Origin: Ooceraea biroi
Taxonomy: Eukaryota > Arthropoda > Insecta > Hymenoptera > Formicidae
Length of the DNA: 64,000 nt
NCBI RefSeq assembly: GCF_003672135.1
Contig: NC_039513.1
Location: 10,974,833-11,038,832 of the forward strand
Reading direction: 5' to 3'
A program made the position numbers and the translations under genes. The notes under the pieces were generated by a model that saw only the letters and a program-made list of their open reading frames with translations, had not been told where the DNA came from and made no database searches. Each line of letters opens with the position of its first letter. Position 1 is the stretch's first letter. This document shows, one piece after another, positions 1 to 12,600 of this stretch.

Positions 1-7
1 AATCTTC

Positions 8-433
8 CTAGGCCCCCTTAGGCTTGGCATAATTTTTGAAATTAGGTACAAAGTACATGGGCCAAATCAGGATTGATCCAGCGATACAGCCAAAGGCGAA
101 TAACTTTTCCTGAAACATAAATCACGATTCGTGACACAAGGAGAATTTGTTTAAACATCAGTTTGTAACATAACATCGAATAGCTCTCGTAACGTATATA
201 AATAAGAAAAAATTCTGCTGTGAGAGCTATCGACACATCATGACATGTTAAAGGGAGGTTAAGTGCGCACCAAATCTCGTTCTTACGTAATTTCGTATCT
301 CACAAGTAAGAACTGTACTTACGCCTGTGGAAATTTTCACCGCGGGCGGTGCACTGACGATCGAGTTGGAATTCCTTGCAATAACGCCCGACAAACGGGA
401 CGTACTCCTCAATCCGTTCTGAATCGCAAACAT
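8..433 (-). CDS. COX8: Cytochrome c oxidase subunit 8 (COX8), mitochondrial
   Basis: Small single-pass subunit of complex IV in the mitochondrial inner membrane. Two coding exons, 433-323 and 109-8 (stop 10-8), join in phase 0 through a GTAAGT donor and a TTTCAG acceptor and give 70 residues, the usual COX8 length. Residues 1-28 are an Arg/Ser-rich presequence without acidic residues. They are followed by PPAVKISTGEK, one hydrophobic helix containing the internal proline typical of the family (LIWPMYFVP), and a basic tail ending in KPKGA. The start is the first in-frame ATG; the reading frame upstream has only a GTG. The identification rests on length, topology and the PP...EK / mid-helix Pro pattern rather than on long identity, because COX8 is poorly conserved. 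Another small mitochondrial membrane subunit is the alternative. Its 3' UTR lies outside the window. Confidence 0.78.
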
Positions 434-1631
434 TTTAACGCTTTCTACTCTCACTCGCAGACCTCACCGGAATATACCAACTACCAAGTCCAAGTACAGA
501 AGGAACATCTGGGAATACGAATTCTCGAGACGCACCATCGCTGGAGCGATTTGGTGCAACCCAATAATGACGATTTTTGTGAAACATAAAATATTGATTA
601 TATATTTATATATTTTGTCATAACAATATTTTGTTATAAAAGCACAGATTTGTATTTATCGCGTTTCATGTTGTGTCATTCGCAAGAACGTAATGCATGT
701 ATAATGACAGATCAATTGGCTATCGTTCGACTCTTTACATCGAGTGAGTGTGCTGCGAAATTGTATCTCTGGACAAATTTACGTTCTGCGAATCAGAAGC
801 ATTAACAGGATAGCGTAACAAAATTAATAATGGTAAAAATTAATAAAGTGAAGGAAGATACAAATTTGAAATAGAATTTGAATTTAAATTTAAATTTAAT
901 AGAATTGAATAGAAGGGTTTTTACAGCATTCGCAGTGCTAACTGGACTACAGCTGCGGTCGTAATGGCGCGAATTTTAAAATGCAATTTTGTCCATGTAT
1001 CTGTATATATAAATTTTTATCAAATAACATATAAATATCCAAAATGTACTATGTGCGTTATTCTCAACATGTATTCTGCGTAGCATGTAGACATCTAATC
1101 ACAAGTCTGTTCCAGATAAATTAATTCAGATAAATAGTTTGTGTAAACACTGGGCTAGAGCCCGGTCTGATCCACGAAGACTCGTTTTTTTTACATTCTG
1201 TTTTTAATTTCTTATTAATCAAAATATTTGTCATTAATGCATGACGAATTTATCGAGATTCATAGATTTCTACAAACATTCGATTAATTTTATTATCGTC
1301 ATTGTTATCGAAAATCTAATGTGTTTCTGCATCCTCTTCTGTCGCATCTCTGATGGTTATGTTCATGTAACAACAAAGGTGCATGACAGAAATTCAAGAG
1401 TGTTTCTACAACAAAGTGCTCGAGGATGAAGAACTATTTAGGAAAAACAGGCAATATTGCCTGGTCTGGTTCTCCTCGTTTCTGATACAGTGAGGTAACA
1501 TGTGTTTTATAACGTAACAATTCATAAAATAAATGTCGTTGGTATATTTTGAAATACTGTCTAAAAGAGATACTAATTTCATATTACATACCTTCACAGC
1601 ATTGACGTACATGTATATCTTTCCAAAGAAA
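434..1631. other. Intergenic region between divergent COX8 and gdl
   Basis: About 1.2 kb of AT-rich DNA between the starts of COX8 (-) and gdl (+), so it should hold both promoters and 5' UTRs. Apart from short chance ORFs I see no coding signal, and no TATA element that can be assigned with confidence. Confidence 0.6.
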
Positions 1632-2174
1632 ATGGACAATCCCTCGACCTCGTCAGCCACCAGTCCTACTCCCCAGGATCTTCAGAGGAAACTGTATTTC
1701 CTGGTGGAGCAGTTGCAGCAAATGGCTGGAGAGCTCCCAGCGCAGTATCAGATGCGACTGCCGTATGAATTGCTGTCCGGCCTAGCAAATTCGTTGTTAA
1801 ACGACACTATCTTCGAGATAGTGAAAGGATTGATGGAAATACAGCATGTGACGGAGAAGCACCTCTTCCAGCAGCGACTGCAGCTTGTGAATCAGCAGAA
1901 GATCGAGTCTGAAGAAGCGCTGTCCTCTGCGACGAAGGACGATGAGCTGTCGGCGATGAAGACCTCGCTGGAGAAGAAGCACAAGGAGGAATTGAAGGAA
2001 ATGGACATGAACATAATATTGCAGCTGGATCAAAAGGTAGCGGATCAGCAGGGCATATTGGAAAAGGCTGGGGTACCTGGATTCTACGTGACGAACAATC
2101 CACTGGAGATTCAAGTCCAAATGAGGCTCTGTGACTTTATAATCAGACTTAGTAAGATGGACGTGCCAAGCTGA
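1632..2174 (+). CDS. gdl: Gonadal protein gdl / DGCR6 family
   Basis: DGCR6-family protein, the homologue of Drosophila gonadal and human DGCR6, whose molecular role is not settled. The coding part is one uninterrupted exon of 181 residues with stop TGA at 2172-2174, close to the fly length. The N-terminal 20 residues are Ser/Thr/Pro-rich. The conserved core follows (residues about 20-90), including LPYELLSGLANSLL, FEIVKGLMEIQHVTE and the FQQRL segment. A Lys/Glu-rich coiled coil spans about residues 90-135 and a short conserved C-terminal segment (GVPGFYVTNNP...QMRLCDFIIRL) ends the protein. The frame is open 33 codons further upstream, but that part looks like AT-rich UTR, and the family alignment starts at the ATG used here. 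An AATAAA-like signal lies near 2398. Confidence 0.93.
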   Translation: MDNPSTSSATSPTPQDLQRKLYFLVEQLQQMAGELPAQYQMRLPYELLSGLANSLLNDTIFEIVKGLMEIQHVTEKHLFQQRLQLVNQQKIESEEALSSATKDDELSAMKTSLEKKHKEELKEMDMNIILQLDQKVADQQGILEKAGVPGFYVTNNPLEIQVQMRLCDFIIRLSKMDVPS

Positions 2175-2924
2175 CACGAATGTTATCTTTTATGCAATAT
2201 TAAACTAGTTGGATTGTATTTATCTTCTACCTCGTGGAGATACTTATTATAGTTGCTAATTATTAATAATTAGTAAGCACTAAGGACAGTTCTGTACAGT
2301 TGCACGCGTTTCAAAACTTTCGTTCAAAATAAGAGAAATCTTCTTCATGTTACGTGGATAGATGTAATATAAACTGCGTGAAAAACATTTTGACAGAATA
2401 AACGTAATATATGTTTTTTATATGAGCAATATTAATAATAAGTATAGTGATCACTTTTATAAAGTAATGTAATCCTCTTAAAGATATATTTCCTCCTTTC
2501 CTTAAGCATTAATAACAGCAGAAAATATTTTACATCAGTATAACTTATATTATTCAATAATGTATATACATATCATTTTGTGTAGAATTATGTAGAAGTT
2601 GTATCCGAAGATTGGGTTGTCGATCTATTATAATCGGTTATTTACAAGTAGAAAGCTCCTTCAGAATATACCCGAGTACATCTGTTGACTCGAATGATTT
2701 TATTAATAATAAAGTTTTTTTAGATTGGAAAAATTTTCATAAACGTAAGATTAACAAAATGTATAAATTATATTTTTAAAAGCATAATCTATTGCCTCTT
2801 TTATGTATTCTTTAACTATATGAATCACATGTTTTAAATTGTTGCAGGCATTATAACGTAAGAAAAACGAAATATGAAATCAAATATTTCATCGGCAGTT
2901 TATCCTTTCGCATATAACTCAGAT
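2175..2924. other. Intergenic, tail-to-tail gdl / Lon
   Basis: AT-rich stretch between the 3' ends of gdl (+) and Lon (-). It holds the two 3' UTRs; nothing else can be recognised. Confidence 0.6.
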
Positions 2925-5900
2925 TTATCCAAATGTAGGCTGTGTTGATGGTATATGAGCGGTGACTGATTCGGCAGATCGAACAGAGTCGGTTTCGTCC
3001 GCCTTTGCGAAGCATATACGGTAAACGTCATCGAACGTCGTAGCAAAATGCACTTCCAGACCATCCGTGATATATTTAGGCAGATCATTGAAATCTTTCT
3101 TGTTTTCTTCAGGTAAAATTACACAATTAACGCCGACCCGTTTTGCCTGAAATTACACGTATACAGCATATTTTATCAGCTATATCCGTAAATCTTAAAA
3201 ATAATACAAAGCAAACCTCGCATAAATAATTGAATGGAAATAATTTTAATAATAATAATAATTTAATAAGGAAGAAATCGGAAGGAGGATTAAACTTACA
3301 GCGATAGTTTTCTCCTTGATACCACCGACAGGGAGTACCTTGCCCATGAGACTCAGCTCGCCCGTCATCGCAACGTTTTGCCGGATGGCTTGATTCTTAG
3401 CGAGAGATAGCAAGGCCGTAGCGATCGTCACACCCGCACTCGGCCCATCCTTCGGGGTCGCACCCTCAGGCACGTGTATATGTAAATGCGAATCGTACAG
3501 GAACGTGTTGGAGGGATCCCCACGCGACAGGTGATTCCTCGCGACAGTCATCGCGATGTGTATAGACTCCTTCATCACGTCACCCAAATGCCCGGTGACC
3601 TCGAAAGTACCCTCAGACTTCTTGCCAGCATTTGGTTTCCTGATGGTGCTCTCGATGAACAACGTGGAGCCGCCCATGGCCGTCCACGCCAATCCCATCA
3701 CCACACCGGGTGGAGTAATGTCGTACATCCTGTCGTGCGTGAACATCGGCTTGCCGACAAACTCGTGCAAATTGCTCGCGGTGACGTCGACTCTGTCGGC
3801 CTCCTTCTGGACGACCTTGAATGCCACTTTCCTGTGCACTTTCTCTATGTGTTTCTGCAAACTCCTCACTCCAGATTCCCGACAATAAGATTTGATCAAT
3901 GCGGTGAGCGCATTGTCGTGCACGACGATCTGATCGCCGTTGAGACCAGACTCGGTTCTAGCCTGCGGCACCAGGTACTGTTTCGCGATGGCGAGCTTCT
4001 CCTCGGCGACATAACCCGACATGTCTATCATCTCCATACGATCTCGCAGAGGTTCCGGAATAGTATCTGTCACATTTGCCGTGCAGATGAACAAAACTTT
4101 CGATAAGTCTACGGGAACATCGAGATAGTGGTCCAGGAAATTCGCATTCTGCTCTGGATCGAGCATTTCGAGAAGTGCGGACGCTGGATCACCTTGATGT
4201 CCTCTAAATATAAAATTATTTCATTACTTTCTGTATCCTAAATAATTTTCTGCATTGGATCTATTTTTATATAATAATATATATTTTCTGTAATGCACGT
4301 GTAAACGTTTACGTACTTGCCGATCTTGTCGACCTCATCTATGAGGATCAACGGATTTTCAGTCTTAGTCTTCTTCAAACACTGGATAACTTTGCCTGGC
4401 ATAGCTCCCACATACGTTCGTCTGTGACCTTTAATCTCCGCCACGTCCGTCATGCCACCGACGCTGAATCTAAAGTATTGTCTGTTCAAAGCGCGCGAAA
4501 TCGATTTAGCTATGGAGGTCTTGCCGACACCAGGCGGCCCATGAAAGCATAGTATCTTTCCTTGCGTAGAGCCCTTCAGTTGACTAACAGCGATGAATTC
4601 TGCAATGAAAGATACGTGTTTAATTATTTAAACACGTATTATTATTATTTGCTGTGTACACACGAACGTATTCATGTACCAAGGATTCTTTTCTTTATGT
4701 CTTCCATTCCATAATGATCTTCATCCAAGATTTTAATGGCATCTTCCAGACTTAGATTTTCCGTACTCGTCACACCCCATGGCATAGATGTAAGCCAATC
4801 CAGATAATTTCTCGTGACGCTAAAAGATAAAAGATAAAAGTAATAATTACAAATACAATTCATGTTCTATGATGAACATCGATGTCTGATACAAACTTAA
4901 ATTCGCTACTGTGGCTCTCTAAAAAGGACAGCTTGTTCAGTTCTTCTTCCAGCACGTCCATCACCGGTTTCGGCACAGTCTTCTCCCGTATCTTTTCCCT
5001 GTACTTTTCTCCTATCGCGTCCTTGTCGTCCTTCTCCAATCCCAGCTCCTTTTTAATGACTTTTAATTGTTCGTGGAGAATGTACTTTCTGTGCTGCTGT
5101 TTCACTTTCTCTTCAACCTCCTTTCCAATTTTCTGCTGCAGCTTACTCAATTCGTATTCCTTTTTCAGAAGCGCGAGCGACAGTCTCAGTCGTTTTAGAA
5201 TCTAGGCACAAGATGTTATTATTATTATTGTATTTTCCTTGGAGATTTCGCATCCACGTATATGCAACAACAACGATGCACATCTTACATCCATCTCTTC
5301 CAAGACCTGCTGCAACTCCTGCGCGTCTGCTCCAGTCAAGGCGGCACCCAAATCACTGAGATAAACCGGATTATCCACGACTCTCTGCCCTTGATGCAAC
5401 ATTTGTTGCAGAGACTCGCGGTACAGAGGATTCATGCTGATTATATCCCGAATTGTCTTGATGAGTTCTTGAGTCAAAGCCTGTTAAAAAAGTTTCAGTT
5501 AGAGCAGCGACGCGAGCACGGCGAGCACGAAAAAGGAAACAAAGAAGGAAGACAAACGAGAGGCAGAACAGAAGAAAGCCCGATAAAATAATCATTCTCG
5601 CGAGCCGACTTTCGATTGTTCCACCTTACCATTCTTATATCCATTCAGGCTATGCCTCGCGAATTCGAATTGAATTCGCGGATTCAAATTCAGATTGAAA
5701 TTTAAGTTTACATTGAAATTTGCGGCTCACTTCAGTCTGTTACTTCTTATTTGAATTATGTTATTTTAGTCACGCGGCTGATAGAGGTATCTTGTTTGTT
5801 AACAGTTGCAGCTTACCTTGATCTCCTCGGTTTGCTTAAACTTGTCGTGCGTGATATTTACAACTTCCACCATCAATATAGGTTGAGTAAGCGATTCTAA

Positions 5901-7148
5901 TGGTTTTTCTGCAGCTCCTTCAGACGGATTCACTGGCGGGTTTACCTCCGTGGAGCCCGTCTCACTGATCTTATGTACTTTCTCCATCTGTTCCGCAGCT
6001 TTGTTCTCTGTCTTTTTACGCAACGACCTCCGGCCCTTGCCACTGATCATCGAGTCGTCTACAGGGACGGTAATTGTAGTATTTAATAGTGGAAACGTCA
6101 GTTTCATCTCTGTGTAAAGTATGCAGTACGATATTTAAACAGAACATTGAGAGAAACAAAGCATCGAGTAAACAAGTAAACTGACATCAGTAATAAAACG
6201 TTATTTATTAAGACACTCGAATATTATGGAAAATATTAACTTAAATACTATAATAAATAAATGCTACCGTGTTCCGCCTTGGAATTGACATCCTCAAAAA
6301 TCTGATTAACGATCTTTATCCTCCTGTGCGCCATTATCACCAATCTCAATCGATTGCCCAGATCCTGTACTTCGTGTACTTGCGCAAATGTTCCGATGGA
6401 ATAAATCTCATCCAAGTTTTGAACAATTTCAGCTTCATTTCTGTATGAAGAAGCACCGCAAATTAGATTGCGATTAATTACATCGCTCACGACGACGTGA
6501 TCGTCGTTTTCTACCTATCACATCCATACAAACTAGTAACAAATAAAATGTTATTAATCTGTAATGTTGGAGGACTTACTCTTCAGTCTTCTTCAAGAAA
6601 ACTCCTACATAAGGCTGATTCAATTTTATCTTCCTACGTATCAAGTCTATCAAAACTGGATCGCTGATTTCGATCAGCTTGATGAACCTGGGAAACACTG
6701 GATTTCTGTTGATGGCAATGACTGGCACGTGAGGCCACACTTCAGGCACCACCACCGTCGCAGGCAGAGATGCGGGATAATCCGACTGTTCTCCATTGCC
6801 ATCGCTGCACAACAACGCATATAACTAGCTATTCTACAATTCAGTAAATCAAGCAAAGTAACCAGAAGGCGATTAAAGCTTCAAGAGAAGCGAATACCTC
6901 GGAGGATCGGATCTTCTGGTCGCGAAGAATCTCACGGATACCACTGCGGGGTGAACCCGTCGTCCGCGTACGTTTCTCAGCAACCCCGATCTCTCGCCTA
7001 AACGCCCTGCTCGTACTAGTTGCGATCTGACAGAGACCGGTACCTGGCGATCGGGATCACCGTGATTTCTGCAGAAGGAGCGCGTGATCGCGCCGCGCTG
7101 CCGTAGAACCGGCAGTAACTTAACATTCATCGCCGTCACGAGTCGCAT
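2925..7148 (-). CDS. Lon: Lon protease homolog, mitochondrial
   Basis: ATP-dependent serine protease of the mitochondrial matrix that degrades damaged proteins and binds mtDNA. Ten coding exons: 7148-6898, 6804-6580, 6440-6268, 6109-5817, 5480-5289, 5201-4897, 4819-4680, 4599-4317, 4203-3300 and 3146-2925, total 995 residues (human 959). The N-terminus is a long Arg-rich targeting sequence. It is followed by the Lon N-domain (VWPHVPVIAINRNPVFPRF), a Ser/Glu-rich linker in exon 4, and a coiled coil. The AAA+ module has Walker A HGPPGVGKTS and Walker B LILIDEVDKIG. The protease domain has the catalytic Ser in PKDGPSAGV and the catalytic Lys in GGIKEKTIAAKR. The start ATG at 7148 has A at -3; a second ATG at 7130 is also in frame. 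Exon 3 uses the acceptor just upstream of 6440, because the more distal AG at 6511 leads to a stop. One donor (after 4897) is the less usual GTTTGT. Confidence 0.97.
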
Positions 7149-7893
7149 GGTCCACCGGAGCTGTCGTAAGTTCTCATAAATCCTACCGCGATCACCGCCG
7201 AGAACCGTCGAGAAATCGGAGAAACAGAGCACGCTGCGTTTATAGGTTAGGATCACGATCTTATGAAATACAACGCGATTTTGCGTACGCGACCTAACGT
7301 GACTTGTTGATGCTGATGCATCTACACTCTGCTACACGCTACACTCTTCCCGGCTGCATCGACATTGTATTTTTCGTATTAAAATCAAGAGAAAATAAAA
7401 TCTATCCTCAGAACTCTGGAAAAAAAAAGAAAAATATCGAAACGATCGATCTACGGAAAAAATTTGTGAACCGACCGGAAGGGAAAATTCAAATAGAACA
7501 TTGATTTAGTAATAGAAAAATGAGTCTATTTAAGGCAGTGATGCCAGAAACGGGCCTCGGTAGCTTGCAGTAGTATATGGTGGCCATGGAGTGGGGATAG
7601 CTGACGCAATTGCTACCGAGGTTCAGCAGCATTTCAATTATTGCGCGCATTCGAATCATTCTTCAAGCTAAAAGAATTATTTACGGTATTTTCGTTTAAT
7701 TTTACTTGAATAATTGTATTCTGCAATGTATATTGTGTATCATCTCACAAAACTTAAAAATTTGACGAATAATAAACGCGATTAATCATTAATTTATTGT
7801 TGTTGCAGAGAATTCGATAGCGCAACTTACGCGTTAGGGGGGAATAATAGTAATTTTATTTTTAACTAATAAATTTCATTGATTTGCTCAACA
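7149..7893. promoter_or_regulatory. Divergent upstream region of Lon (-) and an unknown gene (+)
   Basis: Head-to-head spacing of about 745 bp between two start codons, so both promoters should lie here. CpGs are frequent in the Lon-proximal part and the right part is AT-rich. I cannot place a TSS from sequence alone. Confidence 0.5.
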
Positions 7894-8895
7894 ATGAATA
7901 AACGCGTCCTCAATAAACAAATCAACAAGCCGTTGCACTCAAATGCAATTCTGCATTCAAAGAGTAACGGTCCCTCCAAAGCCACCAAAGTATCCCAAAG
8001 TCCATTTTCAACAAAAGTGGACAATGCAAGTAACGTTATCGATTACAAGAGCATTCCTCTCTCTATGCGAGGTAAAATGTTGTTACAACCACAAAATATA
8101 ATATACTTTGTTAATTAATATTATATACTTACTTCTCACTTACCTCAACAGGGGAAATAAGCTCAGGTCTCATACACAGAAACAGTTTAAAGCAGAAAAA
8201 ACATGATATTTCTTCTGTTGAGACCATGGAAGATGAAGAGGACGACGACGAAGAATTCTTTTCAAATTTGAAGAAGAAGATCGATCAGAATCGCAAACTG
8301 TAAGCCTCGATTGATCCATATCCGTATTCGCAACCGATTAGTGTACTTTTATTCAAGTCAATGTTTTGTCGCATGGCCACAAACAGGCAGAACAATGAAA
8401 GTTACAACATAACAAATTTGCAAAGCAAATCGTACTTGGCGAAGAAACGGAGGGGTGCGTTTAGCGAGGAAGACGAGAATTTAATAAAGCGATTCAAGAG
8501 ATCGGTAAATGAAAGCAAGGCTGTGTGCGTAACTCCGCAGAAGATGCAGCCTCAAAGTGTTGCTTCCAACGACGAAACGGTGACGACGAACACGCCGCAG
8601 ATTACTCTGGCTGTTTCACCTAATAATATTGATACAAATTTCGGGTATGTCTCGATTTAAATGTCGCTCGTCTTATTGTTAGATGTACATATAAGTAACA
8701 GGTTTCTCGATTGAGTGGACGGAGTTTGTTTTCAGAAGCGACACGAATCAAAATGTAACTTCGATGACGGAGAGAAGCAATCCACTGATGACAACGGAAG
8801 CTGTAACAAGCTTTGTGCAAACCGTGGTAGAGATCGAACAATCGGTACATTTTGAGATGCAGCGTTTCACGCCGCCCGAGGGAATTTTTAACTAA
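7894..8895 (+). CDS. Uncharacterised acidic/basic low-complexity protein, four exons
   Basis: I do not recognise the family. Four exons, 7894-8071, 8152-8299, 8387-8644 and 8736-8895 (stop TAA), join in consistent phases to give 247 residues. Exon 1 is Lys/Ser/Asn-rich and ends in YKSIPLSMRG. Exon 2 carries a strongly acidic run (EDEEDDDEEFF) followed by a basic NLKKKIDQNRKL helix. Exon 3 has a basic cluster, LAKKRRGAFSEEDENL, resembling a nuclear localisation signal. Exon 4 has a more hydrophobic segment (EAVTSFVQTVVEIEQSVHF) and the C-terminus RFTPPEGIFN. No signal peptide or membrane segment is visible. The composition suggests a nuclear, partly disordered protein; that is inference only. 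Support for it being a gene is the set of four GT-AG junctions with matching phases and a conventional ATG. It lies head-to-head with Lon. Confidence 0.7.
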
Positions 8896-9401
8896 TTAAA
8901 ATAACTTAATTATGATAGTTTACATACTGTTTACTGATAATTTATTATTACGTTAAAACTACTTAAGTTATAACTTTATTATAGAGTTCCATTGTTTGTT
9001 AAATAGACTTGTGTTTCCCTATCTTTCCAAAGTTTTATCAAATTTGGATTTTGTTCGAGGTACAATACATGGATTAAGCTGAGGAAGTTTATTTTATTTA
9101 GATTAAAATTTTTATATGGTCGTCGATATTGTTTATATAAACGTCGACTTTTGAATTTCCGCGCTGTGACGTAATTCTTGAGACAGATGACGCTACACTA
9201 GCGAAACTGCCATAACCTAACTCGAGTGTTTTAAACAGTGGAGATAAGAAAATTTGAAATTACTGTGTACCCCAATAACTAATATTTCATACAAATTTAA
9301 TTAAATGATTGAACAATTTACGACATTGTTAAGTGAGCTGATTTATTTATTTGATCGTGAACGCATTGCAATTGGCATTTACTTAAAACAATCAATTGAC
9401 A
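8896..9401. other. Intergenic between unknown gene and GCP2
   Basis: About 0.5 kb of AT-rich DNA holding the 3' UTR of the upstream gene and the presumed GCP2 promoter. No further coding or RNA signal seen. Confidence 0.55.
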
Positions 9402-9622
9402 ATGAGTGAATTTAAACTACATCATTTGATAGTGCAGTTGATGGAATTGTTAGGGTAAGCGGCAAAAATCATAATTTGTAGTTTGCAAAAATCTGTATTT
9501 AAATACATAACATTAAAACAATTTAAATAAATATAATAGAATAGTTTATTTGCCGTTACAGGGTACAAAAGAACTCTCCTGCTCTCTTTACAATTTCCTT
9601 TTCCTCCTTTCTTATCTTCTTT

Positions 9623-9665
<43 letters not shown>

Positions 9666-12600
9666 ATAAATATCAATAAATATATAAAATAAATATATTC
9701 TGTTGGAGAACACATATATGTATATGACGTACATAGCCTCTATTTATTTTACTTGTACTTTCTTTTCTTCTTAGTTCGGAATCTGCACCAGAAAGACACT
9801 TGGAGAAGCTACAAAAGGAAAGCTCGAATACAAACACGTTGAACACCATTGCTCCTCACAGCTGCATCCAACATCTTGCAAAAAATTCATCCCAGCCAGA
9901 ATTGTTCCTACAAAAGTACGAGGAACTCAAGTCAAAGAAGTAAGTGAGCTAGTATAAATCAAGATGCTGTTTGGTTGCTCACTGCACAGAAGAGTAGTAA
10001 AGATTATGCTTTTTCAGAGTAGACTTATTAGGTCCGTTTGTTCAGACTCTGGAGTTGATATCCCAAGATGAAGAACTAAAGAAGTATCTCGTGAAATCAA
10101 CATTAGCAGTGAAGGCTGGTACTTTAAAAGCTCCAACCATTACGCAAGAGGATTTGCCAAAGGTAATATAATATACCAATGCTTTTAATATATGTGCATC
10201 AATTAGTTTTAATAAAATGCATAATATATTGACACAATACACATAATTTATATTATAATATTTATTTAAATATTTGACAGATCTGCACTGTAATTAAAGC
10301 TGCCGTGGAGGGAGGAAAGAAATTAAATCAGCAAGTATGTGCAGTTGGCAAAAGGAGTGATGCACTAACGAAGCATAATTGGGTAATGGAGCGTCCACGT
10401 ATAACCTGGGACTTTCACAGCGATATGGCTGTGACGCTTTATCAAAGTTTGTAAATAATCGGTTAAATACAAAGTCAGGGAATAATAAAATACACACATC
10501 TGTGAAATAATTAATTCATTGCAGAGGTGGTACCTGTTGCTTCTCAAGAATCAATACTTCTATGGGATATTTTGTATTGCTTAAAAGGGATAGATGGTTC
10601 TTATATTGTCTCGGAACCTCTAACGACTCCTTATGGCGTTAAAACTTTCAGCATATCACCAGATGTTGGTGAGGAGCATGCTAAAAATTTTAATCTGAAC
10701 TTTGATAGGATCAGATAGAATCGTATTAAATTGAAATCATTATTTTTTATTCTCAGGTATATCATTTAAGCAACTCGCACAGCAAATATTACCTTTAGCC
10801 TCCTATTATTCCATGACTGTGCGATTCGTTGAGGAGAAAATCTCCCCAGACGATGGACAAGTGAATCATGCCCTGCGGGGAGCTATACGATCTCTGCTGA
10901 AGGATTATCTGGTACGGACTAAATTATTTTTGATAACTCGTGGCATATGTTATATTATTTTTTCACTCCTGCATCATTGAAAGTGCAGTTTAACGTTAAG
11001 TTTACGTGTCGTTTCAGCTCTTCGTCGTGCAACTAGAAACGGAGCACGTTCACGGTAAATTAAGCTTGCAGAAACTGTGGTTTTACATCCAGCCTACCAT
11101 GCTTACCATGTCTATGCTTTCTCAGATTACATCCACGATATGCAAAGTTAGTAAAATAACTTTAGTAATACAATTAGTAAAATACACTTGCAATCACAAT
11201 CGAACAAAAAAAGAACAGGAGGCAAGGAAAATGAGACGTAATGTTGACGGATTCCAGGCGAACGCCAGGGGCGGCAAGGTGCTGAGTCTCCTTCACGAGC
11301 AAACGATGAACAACGTCAGCGGTGAAGCCAAGTCCAAGGAACTGTGTCTGTACCTGATACAAGCGGCGAGCATGCCGTACATGCAAATCTTGGAGAAATG
11401 GGTTTACAAAGGAGTGATATGCGATCCGTATCAGGAAGTTAGTGACGCGCATCAGTTAATTCCTCTATCACGTACCATTAATGCACATTCCGACTTATGC
11501 ATTTATCAGTTCTTTGTAGAAGATAACGAACTAGTTCAGAAGGAGGAGCTCCCCGTGGATTATTCTGCGGACTACTGGGAGAAGCGGTATACCATGCGAC
11601 CGGAAAGGATACCTGTATTTCTGAGCGAACACGCGCAAACCATACTCAGGACAGGAAAATATTTCAATGTGATTAGACAGTGCGGTACGTTTTCTCATAA
11701 CATAATAATAACATCTATTCGTACTTATTACGTTTACAAAGTGGAAAAACATTGCTTCGTGCAATGAGAAACTTGCTTTAATTATCTTACCGCTCAAAAA
11801 ATTTACGGTAATTATTTCGCAAATTTCAAACACATTTATTCAGGTAAAACGGTGCAGTGGGGAAAGCAAGAGCCTTTGAGTTACCAGTATCAGGGACAGA
11901 AATACATCGCTGCCATCGATAGAGCATATTCGGAAGCTGCTAGAAAGCTGTTAGAGGTGCTGATGAAAGAAAATGACTTAATGGGCAGGCTACGTAGCGT
12001 GAAAAGTTACTTTCTTCTTGCCCAGGGCGATTTTGTGGTAAGTTCAGTAACTTTTACTATCAGTTAGCGTTCTAAATTCTTTAAAATGTATTTTTATACA
12101 AATTTATGTTTTATCATCAATCAAATTTTTTTTAATTTTAAATTTAGGTTCAATTCATGAATCTGTGTGAGGCCGAGTTAAACAAGAGTATGTATGATGT
12201 AGTTCTACATCGTTTGGCGTCTCTCCTCGAGGTTGCTCTGCGAATGTCCACTGCGGACTCGGATCCCTATAAGGACGATCTTAAACCCGAATTGCTCCCG
12301 TACGATCTGCAATATCAAATGTTTAGAATACTCTCTATCCAAACCAGAGACGAGAAAGGTATCGTACTAAGAGCACCGCGTTCATTTATTTGTATCAAAC
12401 AGAGAGAGAGAGACTGAGAAAAGATGATTCTTCTTGTAGAATACTGTCTCCAGGCAGGCAAAACGTTGACTGGTTTGGAAGCTTTCGTCTTTAATTACGA
12501 CGTCAAGTGGCCGGTTTCTCTAATCATCAACAGAAAGGCAATAGCTTGTTACCAAATGCTATTCAGACAACTGTTTTATTGCAAACACGTGGAGAGACAG

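Noticed and set aside
263..589. 108-codon plus-strand ORF
   Set aside because: Overlaps COX8 exon 1 in antisense; no recognised domain, and the minus strand has matched donor, acceptor and mitochondrial presequence.
3486..4106. 206-codon plus-strand ORF
   Set aside because: It is the antisense shadow of the conserved Lon AAA+/protease exon, which has catalytic motifs and proper splice sites.
6441..6510. Alternative Lon exon 3 acceptor (GGTAG) adding 70 nt
   Set aside because: Reading from it in the phase set by exon 2 reaches a stop quickly, and the downstream acceptor restores the family pattern KKTEENEAEIVQNLDEIY.
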